Source of the DNA: Minisyncoccota bacterium
Lineage (GTDB): Bacteria > Patescibacteriota > Microgenomatia > UBA1400 > PJMF01
DNA length: 9,849 nt
Assembly (NCBI GenBank): GCA_012799795.1
Contig: JAAZKO010000075.1
Location: forward strand, 1-9,849
Direction of reading: 5' to 3'
Part shown: in pieces, positions 1 to 5,694 of the stretch
How positions within the stretch are numbered: position 1 is the first letter of the stretch
Layout of the letters: each line of letters starts with the position of its first letter
The notes under the pieces: generated by a model
What the model saw: only the letters and a program-made list of their open reading frames with translations
What the model was told of the DNA's origin: nothing
Database searches by the model: none
Position numbers and translations under genes: made by a program

Positions 1-528
1 ATAAAAACTAGTAAAAACAAATAAATTTAAAAAAGTGTCAGTGGTAAAAAAGTGAGCTTGTTGGATCGGTAAAACCATTAAGGCATAAATCAAGCTAGCC
101 CAAAATTTGCTGTGTGTGCTAATAGTTAATCTTTTATCTTTAATGTTTTTTTCCAGCAATAAAACTGTTAAATAAATTAGTGGAATAATCATTAAGTCAG
201 CTAAAGCAGACAAAACTCTGCCAGAAATGGTGATCTCTGCTAAAGATTCAATTTTTAAGATTACATTTATTAGCTTACTGAGTGAAATAGGAAAGTTGCC
301 ATAGACAAAAAAATCTCGACCAATATTACGTGGGTTAAATGTAGATAGCTGAGGATCAAAATATTCTCCTAAATTTTTAGGTAGAGCTAATTCTTGGATA
401 GTCATGTTCAGGAAACGCTCGTCAGGATGTAGAAAATGTCCCTGATCCCAATTTAGACCAAGGAACCTGAAAACAGCTGCCAGCAAAAAAATTACAATTA
501 AAAGGAAACTGTTTTTAACTCTGTTCAC
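1..528 (-). CDS. GT39-like membrane glycosyltransferase, N-terminal part (runs off left edge)
   Basis: The first 176 residues of a polytopic membrane protein are visible; the rest lies beyond position 1. A hydrophobic segment at residues 8-24 is followed by HPDER (34-38), YGNFP (76-80), a GRxxSALxD stretch (103-111), a second hydrophobic segment (about 111-125) and HFFTTDTF (159-166). An acidic residue in the first external loop and a later QxxHFxxxD block are typical of GT-C enzymes of the GT39/ArnT type, which transfer a sugar from a polyprenyl-phosphate carrier to protein or glycan outside the membrane. Many Patescibacteria encode such proteins; the sugar and acceptor cannot be read here. 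The start is GTG at 528. The only upstream in-frame codons before a TAG stop contain no ATG, and a TATAAT box ends 6 nt before the GTG, so the mRNA probably begins at the start codon. Family assignment is good, exact substrate unknown. Confidence 0.8.
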   Translation of the reverse strand, partial: MNRVKNSFLLIVIFLLAAVFRFLGLNWDQGHFLHPDERFLNMTIQELALPKNLGEYFDPQLSTFNPRNIGRDFFVYGNFPISLSKLINVILKIESLAEITISGRVLSALADLMIIPLIYLTVLLLEKNIKDKRLTISTHSKFWASLIYALMVLPIQQAHFFTTDTFLNLFVFTSFY

Positions 529-540
529 GGCTAAATTATA
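529..540 (-). promoter_or_regulatory. Promoter -10 of the GT39-like gene, implying a leaderless mRNA
   Basis: Read on the minus strand, a perfect TATAAT (540-535) is followed by the six bases TTAGCC and then the GTG start at 528. Six bases is the usual gap between a -10 box and the transcription start, so +1 falls on or next to the start codon. The -35 region, 17-18 bp further back, is weak. No Shine-Dalgarno site is possible in this arrangement. Confidence 0.6.
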
Positions 541-560
541 TAATAACTAAGACTAATTTG

Positions 561-569
561 TGTTACACT
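561..569 (+). promoter_or_regulatory. Extended -10 promoter of the TMEM43-family gene, implying a leaderless mRNA
   Basis: TGTTACACT is an extended -10 (TG, one base, TACACT at 564-569). Six bases (atttgt) separate it from the ATG at 576, so transcription should start at the A of the start codon. There is no convincing -35, as expected when an extended -10 is used. It lies back-to-back with the minus-strand promoter, within the 47 bp between the two divergent start codons. Confidence 0.55.
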
Positions 570-575
570 ATTTGT

Positions 576-1751
576 ATGACAGAACAACAATTTCCCTCAA
601 AAACTACTACTATTGATAAACGTACTTGGTTTCAGCGTCTTGGCAGCTCTTTTAGGGGCATCTTGACTGGTCTGTTACTTTTTATCATTGCTTTTCCTAT
701 TTTAATTTGGAATGAGGGGCGAGCTATAAAAACTTATCGTAGCTTAGAAGAAGGGGCAAGTATTGTTGAAAGTAGTGATCCAGAAGTGATTGACCCCAGC
801 CAGGATGGCAAGCTAATTCATTTTTCTGGTGAAGCGCGAACATCCAGCATTCTTAGCGATGATACTTTTGCTATTAGTGAAAATGCTTTAAAGCTAAAAA
901 GAATTGTTGAAGTTTATCAGTGGTCAGAAGACAAAAAAACTGAAACTGTAGAAAAAATTGGTGGTAGTACTGAAACCACCACTACTTATTTTTATAAACA
1001 GGTTTGGAATGATCGTTTAATAGATTCACAAAGTTTTCAAGAAGCTAGTAATCATAATAACCCTCAAGCAAAAGCATTAGAAAATTTTGAACAGATGGCT
1101 GAAGCAGTTAGTGTAGGCGCTTATACTTTGCCAGAAAACTTACTTAGTTCGCTTTCTGATTATGAGCGATTAGATTTGTCTAGTGATTTATTGACAACTC
1201 TGCCCTACTCGCAACAAGAACAGTGGCAAATTTTCAATAATTATATTTATAAAAGTGCAGATCCAAGCAATCCAGTCATAGGTGATACTCGAGTTTTCTA
1301 TCAAGTTTTAAGACCAGGAATGCTTAGTGTCATTGCTCAACAAAAAGGAGAAAACCTTCAAGCCTATCAAACAAAAAATGCTAAAAGTATTGAAATGATT
1401 AGATCGGGTCAAATATCGGCAGAAGAAATGTTTGAGGGCGCTATTCAAACTAATCGCTTATCGACTTGGCTGATTCGTTTTTTGGGTTTTTTCATGATCT
1501 ACATCGGGCTTAATACTCTTTTAGTTCCTCTGTCAACTCTGTTAAGTGTGATTCCTCTGTTTGCTAAAATATTCCGTTTTGCCAGCAAATTGCTCAGCGC
1601 AGTAATAGCTCTTGTCTTATCTTTAACGACAATTGGCATTGCTTGGTTGCTATATAGACCATTGATTGGTTTAGCAGTTTTATTATCGGCAGTTGGAGTG
1701 ATTATTTTGTTTAGTAAGTTTAAAAGAAAAGACAAAACTCAAGAAAAATAA
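576..1751 (+). CDS. TMEM43-family membrane protein
   Basis: This 391-residue protein has the layout of the TMEM43/LUMA family. A conserved N-terminal block (residues about 21-50, with RLGSSFRGIL and a membrane helix ending FPILIWNEGRA) is followed by EEGA, DPSQDGKLIHFSGEA, and ALKLKRIVEVYQW, all close to family consensus. A large hydrophilic middle region follows, and the C-terminal third (from about residue 297) holds three to four membrane helices before a charged tail. TMEM43 in animals is an inner-nuclear-membrane and ER protein; the role of bacterial members is not established, so only membrane location is inferred. I chose ATG 576 over the in-frame TTG at 558, because 558 lies upstream of the predicted transcription start. 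Stop at 1749-1751; the next gene starts 62 bp on, same strand. Confidence 0.85.
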   Translation: MTEQQFPSKTTTIDKRTWFQRLGSSFRGILTGLLLFIIAFPILIWNEGRAIKTYRSLEEGASIVESSDPEVIDPSQDGKLIHFSGEARTSSILSDDTFAISENALKLKRIVEVYQWSEDKKTETVEKIGGSTETTTTYFYKQVWNDRLIDSQSFQEASNHNNPQAKALENFEQMAEAVSVGAYTLPENLLSSLSDYERLDLSSDLLTTLPYSQQEQWQIFNNYIYKSADPSNPVIGDTRVFYQVLRPGMLSVIAQQKGENLQAYQTKNAKSIEMIRSGQISAEEMFEGAIQTNRLSTWLIRFLGFFMIYIGLNTLLVPLSTLLSVIPLFAKIFRFASKLLSAVIALVLSLTTIGIAWLLYRPLIGLAVLLSAVGVIILFSKFKRKDKTQEK

Positions 1752-1813
1752 TTGTTTAACGATCCTTTGTTTTATTGTGTTTACTTGATATTAAAGTTTA
1801 GTGAAAGGACTGC

Positions 1814-2863
1814 GTGAGTGTTTATTATCAAAGACGAACTTTGGCAGAAGATAAAAAATCTAAAAAAGTTATTAGTGATGTTTTAGCTATTATTGAAAAA
1901 GCTAAAGAATTGAAAATTGAAACCGAGCGCATTCCTTATACGGAGCTGCTCAAGCTTAGTTACAAAAATCAAGAAGCTTATCTCTATCACCGTACTCCTC
2001 CGTACACCACTGCCACTGCTCACATTTGTTGTCGAAATAAAACTATTACGAGAAATTTATTAATAAGAGCGGGTTTGTCTGTGCCAAAGGGATATTTGCT
2101 TAAAGATAGTGATGCTCGAGAATATCAGTTAGAAGTTTTTAATAAATTAAAAAAACCATTAGTGGTTAAAGCAATTGATGGTTCAGAAGCAATTGCAGTT
2201 ACAACTAATATTAAAACTCAAAAACAATATTTAGCAGCACTTGAAGAAAGCTTTGCCTATGATCGTTCAAGTGAAAAAAGAGCTTTGGTAGAGAGAATGT
2301 TTGACGGTAAAGAATATCGGATTTTAGTTGACCGCAATAAAATGGTGAGTATTATTGAACGTTTATCTGCCAATGTGCTGGGTGATGGAAAACACAATAT
2401 TAAAGAATTAATTGACTTGAAAAATCAAGACTCCAAAAGAGGTGATAAAAAAGAAGATAAACCCTTGTTTAAAATTGAAGTAGATCAAAAAATTAAAGAT
2501 TTTTTAGCAAAAAAGAAACGAAGTTTGAATAGTGTCCCAAGAAAAAAAGAACAGATATTTTTGAGGCCAGACAGTAGCCTTAACATTTCTTTGGGTGGTG
2601 ATACTATCGATGTTACTGATCAAGTACATCCTTCAGTAAAAAAAATTGCATTAAAAGCTATTCAGGCTATACCGGGTTTGACTTGGGCAGGAATTGATTT
2701 TTTAACTAAAGATATTTATAGTGCTCAAAAATCTGATGACTACGCTATTTTGGAACTAAACTCTTCTCCACGTTTGATTTGGCAAGCCGAGCCTTACGCT
2801 GGTAAAAAACAAGCCGTTTTAGAATCTTTTTTGATAAATATTTTTCCTAATTTAAAAGTTTAA
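1814..2863 (+). CDS. Stand-alone ATP-grasp ligase (cyanophycin synthetase / GshF ATP-grasp type)
   Basis: This 349-residue enzyme resembles the ATP-grasp part of cyanophycin synthetase and the C-terminal part of bifunctional glutathione synthetase GshF. Visible blocks in order are: HRTPPYTTATAHICCRNK (about 59-76) with KxLLxxAGLxVPKG, the ATP loop VVKAIDGSEAIAV (about 117-129), VERMFDGKEYRILV, ANVLGDGKHNIKEL (about 190-203), SLGGDTIDVTDQVHPS, AGIDF and ELNSSP near the C-terminus, where Glu and Asn should bind Mg. Such enzymes join a carboxylate, activated as acyl phosphate, to an amine; the substrates are not readable. The glycines normally found in the ATP loop (HGRGV-like) are replaced: here EAIAV. 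No Mur-ligase-like or glutamate-cysteine ligase domain is attached. The start is GTG 1814 with AAAGGA at 1804-1809. A possible extended -10 (TGATATTAA, 1786-1794) precedes it. Cotranscription with the upstream gene is also possible. Confidence 0.82.
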   Translation: MSVYYQRRTLAEDKKSKKVISDVLAIIEKAKELKIETERIPYTELLKLSYKNQEAYLYHRTPPYTTATAHICCRNKTITRNLLIRAGLSVPKGYLLKDSDAREYQLEVFNKLKKPLVVKAIDGSEAIAVTTNIKTQKQYLAALEESFAYDRSSEKRALVERMFDGKEYRILVDRNKMVSIIERLSANVLGDGKHNIKELIDLKNQDSKRGDKKEDKPLFKIEVDQKIKDFLAKKKRSLNSVPRKKEQIFLRPDSSLNISLGGDTIDVTDQVHPSVKKIALKAIQAIPGLTWAGIDFLTKDIYSAQKSDDYAILELNSSPRLIWQAEPYAGKKQAVLESFLINIFPNLKV

Positions 2864-2884
2864 TTATATATTTATTTTTTTATC

Positions 2885-2925
2885 TACTTGAGTAGAAAAA
2901 CAAGTATGAGTAATTTTTGTACTTG
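2885..2925 (+). repeat. Three alternating complementary hexamers (TACTTG / CAAGTA / TACTTG)
   Basis: In the 192-bp spacer after the ATP-grasp gene, TACTTG (2885-2890), CAAGTA (2901-2906) and TACTTG (2920-2925) occur in a row, so the middle copy can pair with either neighbour. The stems are only 6 bp and AT-rich. The rest of the spacer (2864-3055) shows no convincing gene. Confidence 0.3.
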
Positions 2926-3055
2926 ATTTTTCCACGGATCTTGTTACTATTGATTTATAGAAAAAGGTAGTGAGGATTGATTCGCTTAGTTTTTTAGACA
3001 TTTGGTGAAAATAGCTGAGACATAATAAAATTAATGTAAAGATAAAAAAGGAGAT

Positions 3056-3244
3056 ATGACTATTCAACAAAAAAATCATTTATTGGGTCGTCGTTGGTTT
3101 TTAGCTAAAAAGAGATTGTTTAAAAAAACACCCAAATTACTAAGCAATAGTAAGTTGGCAAAAAGACGAGCTACACCAGATCCTATAGGAACATGTGTCA
3201 ATCAGAGTGCTGATCCACAAAGCTGTAAGAAGAATATTTTCTAA
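3056..3244 (+). CDS. Small, highly basic orphan protein (62 aa)
   Basis: I do not recognise this protein. The first two thirds are strongly cationic (10 Lys and 5 Arg in the whole protein against 2 Asp and no Glu), including GRRWFLAKKRLFKK and KLAKRR. The last third is different: ATPDPIGTCVNQSADPQSCKK, with two cysteines 12 residues apart and three prolines. There is no membrane segment or signal peptide. An AAGGAG site (3048-3053) is present but leaves only 2 nt before ATG 3056, which is tight; TTG 3083 is another in-frame start. Codon choice resembles its neighbours. It lies 192 bp after the ATP-grasp gene on the same strand and 110 bp before pyruvate kinase. It might be a nucleic-acid-binding peptide, a secreted or modified peptide, or a chance frame. 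Confidence 0.5.
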   Translation: MTIQQKNHLLGRRWFLAKKRLFKKTPKLLSNSKLAKRRATPDPIGTCVNQSADPQSCKKNIF

Positions 3245-3281
3245 GCAAAAAAGTAGTTCAGCTTGATTATCTATCAGATTC

Positions 3282-3300
3282 AAGAGATAATATCTTTTTT
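3282..3300 (+). terminator. Possible weak intrinsic terminator after the 62-aa gene
   Basis: AAGAGAT (3282-3288), loop AAT and ATCTTTT (3292-3298) form a 7-bp stem including one G-U pair, running into a six-T tract. The stem is AT-rich and so weak. It lies 38 bp after the stop codon and about 55 bp before pyruvate kinase. Confidence 0.35.
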
Positions 3301-3354
3301 AAGATCTTTGAAATTTTTTGAAATTAATTAAATAAAGTTGAAAAAAGGAATTTA

Positions 3355-4758
3355 ATGCCTAAATTAACTAAAGTAATCGCAACTCTCGGGCCCGCTACAG
3401 AAACCGAAGAGGTTATGAAGGAATTGATTCTGGCAGGGATGAATATTGCTCGTTTTAACACTAAGCATGGTACTCCTGAGTGGCATTTAGAACGTATCCA
3501 TCGGGTTAAAAAAGTAGCTAAAGAATTGGGTGAAGCGGTGGGGGTGTTGTTAGATTTGCAAGGTCCAGAAATAAGAATTAATTTAAAAGATGAAAAAAGT
3601 TTTGAACTACAGCAAAATGATGAGGTAAAGTTTGTAGCGGGTGATCCAGCCGAAAAAGAAATGAATATTCCTCAAATAGTGGTTGACGTTATTCAGGTTG
3701 GAGATTTGGTATCTGTCGATGATGGAATTTGCGAATTTGAAATTATAAAAAAAGAAGAAAATGGTCTAATAGCCAAAACTCTTAATCCTTGCGTCATTAA
3801 GCATCGTAAAACCATGAATACCCCGGGGATTATCATTAATATGCCATCTTTAATTGATAATGATTTGCTGCAATTAGATAACATGACAGATGAAGATATT
3901 GATTTTATTGGCTTGTCTTTTGTTAGAAATAAAGAAGACATTGCTATTTTAAAGGAAGAGTTAAAAAAACGAAATTTACATGCTGATATTATTTCAAAGA
4001 TTGAAAATCAAGCAGCTTTAGATAATTTAGATGAAATTATCGAAGCTTCAGATGGAATCATGGTCGCAAGAGGAGATTTGGCAGTAGAAGTACCTTTCGA
4101 GCAATTAACTTTTTGGCAAAAGTTAATTATTGAAAAATCTCGGGCAGCTGGCAAGCCAGTGATAACAGCCACTCAAATGTTGGAAAGTATGATTTTTAGT
4201 CCCAGAGCTACTCGCGCTGAAGTAAGTGATGTGGCTAATGCTATCTATGACGGTACAGATGCGGTAATGCTCTCTGGAGAAACTGCCTTAGGCAAATATC
4301 CAGTTAAATGCATTGAAACTCAAAGCAAGATTGCCTTATTTAATGAGCCTTATGCAGAAAATTATCTTTGGGAATTTACTGATCAAGATTGTGTGGGTGC
4401 CATTACCTATGCGGCTTTCAATCTCTTAGAGAATCGATCAAACAATATTGATAGAATGATAGTGTTAACCAGAACTGGACGAACAGCTAAAATTTTTTCT
4501 CGTTTCAGACCGGGAGTCCAAGTTAAGGCTTTAACAGCCGAGGAAAAAACCTGCAACAAGTTATCATTAGCGTTTGGCGTTGATCCAGTTTTAATTGATC
4601 CAGAATTTTTTCACTATCAAACTGAGGACGAATTGGTTAATAATTTAAAAGAATACAAAATTGCGAAAAAGGGTGAACAAATATTAATTATTGCTTCTTT
4701 TGCTAAAGATATCGCTAGTAGAAGAACAGACTCTTTATCCCTAATAACTATAAAATAA
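3355..4758 (+). CDS. pyk: Pyruvate kinase
   Basis: It converts phosphoenolpyruvate and ADP to pyruvate and ATP, the last step of glycolysis. The 467-residue chain starts with TKVIATLGPA (5-14) and has the B-domain at about 70-155, the catalytic lysine in SKIEN (Lys215, Glu217), the Mg-binding Asp241 in MVARGDLAVEV, Thr273 in TATQML and the DVANAIYDGTDAVMLSGETA block. Length and order fit a full enzyme with a shortened or ordinary C-domain. Odd points are in the monovalent-cation site. The usual NFSHG is NTKHG here, so the potassium-binding Ser is Lys37, and the usual DTKGPEIRT is DLQGPEIRI, with Leu68 and Gln69 but Glu72 kept. The start ATG 3355 has AAGGA at 3345-3349. The next gene is 77 bp downstream with an almost identical ribosome-binding region (AAAAAGGAATTT). 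Confidence 0.96.
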   Translation: MPKLTKVIATLGPATETEEVMKELILAGMNIARFNTKHGTPEWHLERIHRVKKVAKELGEAVGVLLDLQGPEIRINLKDEKSFELQQNDEVKFVAGDPAEKEMNIPQIVVDVIQVGDLVSVDDGICEFEIIKKEENGLIAKTLNPCVIKHRKTMNTPGIIINMPSLIDNDLLQLDNMTDEDIDFIGLSFVRNKEDIAILKEELKKRNLHADIISKIENQAALDNLDEIIEASDGIMVARGDLAVEVPFEQLTFWQKLIIEKSRAAGKPVITATQMLESMIFSPRATRAEVSDVANAIYDGTDAVMLSGETALGKYPVKCIETQSKIALFNEPYAENYLWEFTDQDCVGAITYAAFNLLENRSNNIDRMIVLTRTGRTAKIFSRFRPGVQVKALTAEEKTCNKLSLAFGVDPVLIDPEFFHYQTEDELVNNLKEYKIAKKGEQILIIASFAKDIASRRTDSLSLITIK

Positions 4759-4835
4759 TTAATGATTTGTGTCTTTGTAAAAAAAGAGTTAAACTAGAGA
4801 CAATATTATTATAAAAGATTATAAAAAGGAATTTT

Positions 4836-5111
4836 ATGTCGAATAAGAAAAAAGGTGTATTTCCACTAATACTTGGTGCACTCGCAGGAGCAACAGCTGT
4901 TTTTTTCTCGGATGAGAAAAATAGAAGCAAAGCGAAAAAAACCTTTGATGAAGCTAAAAAAAACCCTGAAGCTTTTGCTAAAAAAACAGCTAAAAAAGCT
5001 CAAAAAACTGCAAAAAAAATGGCTACAAAAGCCAAAGTAGCGGGTGAAAAAGCCATGGACCAGCATAAAAGAAAAGCTGCCAAAACTAGAGCAAAGAAAT
5101 CACTTAGCTAA
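4836..5111 (+). CDS. Membrane-anchored Lys/Ala-rich small protein (YtxH / histone-H1-like)
   Basis: This 91-residue protein has a short basic start (MSNKKK), one glycine/alanine-rich hydrophobic helix (about residues 7-24, VFPLILGALAGATAVFF), then SDEKNRSKAKK and a long tail made almost wholly of Lys and Ala with repeated AKK and KKAxKTAKK units. The helix followed by a charged coil resembles YtxH-type envelope proteins; the tail resembles the C-terminal domain of histone H1 and bacterial Hc1-like proteins. It probably sits in the membrane with the tail in the cytoplasm, where it could bind DNA, RNA or anionic lipid; this is inference. ATG 4836 follows AAAAGGA (about 4825-4830). It may share a transcript with pyruvate kinase, though an AT-rich TATAAA (4810-4815) could give it its own promoter. 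Confidence 0.72.
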   Translation: MSNKKKGVFPLILGALAGATAVFFSDEKNRSKAKKTFDEAKKNPEAFAKKTAKKAQKTAKKMATKAKVAGEKAMDQHKRKAAKTRAKKSLS

Positions 5112-5138
5112 ATTTTATTTAATTTTTTAGTTTTTAAG

Positions 5139-5162
5139 AACCCAGATCAAAGTGATTGGGTT
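5139..5162. terminator. Hairpin between the convergent small-protein and flavodoxin genes
   Basis: AACCCA (5139-5144), a bulged G, ATCA, loop AAG, TGAT and TGGGTT (5157-5162) make a 10-bp stem with one bulge. It spans the last codons and the TGA stop of the flavodoxin gene. On the plus strand a T-rich but imperfect run (ATTTCCTT) follows it, so it could end the upstream transcript; on the minus strand no T-tract follows directly. Confidence 0.45.
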
Positions 5163-5596
5163 ATTTCCTTGGCGAAATTTTTGATTTTTTCTTGATTGCC
5201 TTCGTCTTCGACATAGCCATCAATTTTTAAACTATTGCAAATTTTTTCTCCGCCTTTTTTAGTAAACGTTTCTTCTAGAATATCAACAGCCTTACAAAAT
5301 TGAACGTAGTTGCTGTCGCCACAGCCAAAAAATGCTAGTTTTTTTCCAGCAAGATCTGGCAAGTCTTGAGCACTCTCTTCCAAAAAATCGGCCATATCAC
5401 TACAAGGCAAGCCATCATCCCAAGTAGAAGAAGCCACGATGAGCAAATTTTCCACAGCACTTATATCCGCAATGCTTGTTTGATTGATATTTTTAATTTC
5501 TAATTCTTTAGCAGATTCTTCAACTAAGGTTTTTATTTGTTGAGCTACATTTTCAGTGTTACCCGTGAGGGTGCCATAAATTAAAAGATTTTTCAT
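5147..5596 (-). CDS. Flavodoxin (short-chain)
   Basis: A soluble FMN-binding one-electron carrier of 149 residues, the normal size for a short-chain flavodoxin. The phosphate loop GTLTGNTENVA (8-18) has the family T-x-T-x-x-T pattern. STWDDGLPCSD (57-67) carries the FMN-stacking Trp59, and FGCGDSNYVQFCKAVDILEE (90-109) carries the second stacking residue Tyr97. ATG 5596 has a good AGGAG (5611-5607) and an extended -10 further up (5637-5629), giving a short untranslated leader. It is transcribed away from the 2-oxoacid oxidoreductase operon across a 98-bp shared promoter region, which makes it the likely electron acceptor of that enzyme. The gene ends in TGA, inside a hairpin shared with the converging gene. 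Confidence 0.93.
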   Translation of the reverse strand: MKNLLIYGTLTGNTENVAQQIKTLVEESAKELEIKNINQTSIADISAVENLLIVASSTWDDGLPCSDMADFLEESAQDLPDLAGKKLAFFGCGDSNYVQFCKAVDILEETFTKKGGEKICNSLKIDGYVEDEGNQEKIKNFAKEITQSL

Positions 5597-5628
5597 AATT
5601 ATCTTTCTCCTATTAGTTAATCATAATT

Positions 5629-5637
5629 ATTTTAGCA
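5629..5637 (-). promoter_or_regulatory. Extended -10 promoter of the flavodoxin gene
   Basis: On the minus strand TGCTAAAAT (5637-5629) is an extended -10, about 32 nt before the ATG. The leader it implies contains the AGGAG site. The -35 region is poor. Confidence 0.45.
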
Positions 5638-5657
5638 GATTTATTCAAGAACATTAG

Positions 5658-5686
5658 TTGACCAATTTTAGCATTCCTTCTACAAT
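5658..5686 (+). promoter_or_regulatory. Strong sigma-70-type promoter of the 2-oxoacid oxidoreductase operon
   Basis: TTGACC (5658-5663) and TACAAT (5681-5686) are separated by exactly 17 bp, each matching consensus at five of six bases. The -10 ends 8 nt before ATG 5695, so transcription starts at or within 2 nt of the start codon. No Shine-Dalgarno site exists. This is the best-formed promoter in the window. Confidence 0.7.
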
Positions 5687-5694
5687 GCTGGTGT

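Noticed and set aside
558..575. In-frame TTG start giving an 18-nt longer TMEM43 protein
   Set aside because: The extra codons contain the -10 box itself and lie upstream of the predicted transcription start; the ATG at 576 gives a normal family N-terminus.
2864..3055. A structured RNA gene (6S, tmRNA, SRP RNA or riboswitch) in the largest internal spacer
   Set aside because: No GC-rich stem, tag-peptide frame or known core motif is visible; only short AT-rich inverted repeats occur.
2864..3079. Minus-strand 71-codon frame after the ATP-grasp gene
   Set aside because: Its composition is that of translated AT-rich spacer, it overlaps the start of the better-supported 62-aa gene, and no ribosome site was seen.
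1814..3244. A graspetide (microviridin-type) biosynthesis cluster as a firm call
   Set aside because: The ligase resembles CphA/GshF rather than the microviridin ligases, the peptide lacks a recognisable core such as TxKYPSD, and there is no transporter or second ligase.
3693..3941. Minus-strand 82-codon frame inside pyruvate kinase
   Set aside because: It is fully contained in an unmistakable conserved gene; shadow frame. The same applies to frames inside 1499-1735, 7008-7229 and 9004-9225.
4748..5066. Minus-strand frames opposite the Lys/Ala-rich gene, rich in Phe, Ser and Cys
   Set aside because: They are the antisense reading of Lys/Ala-rich codons, which produces Phe/Ser/Cys-rich strings by chance.
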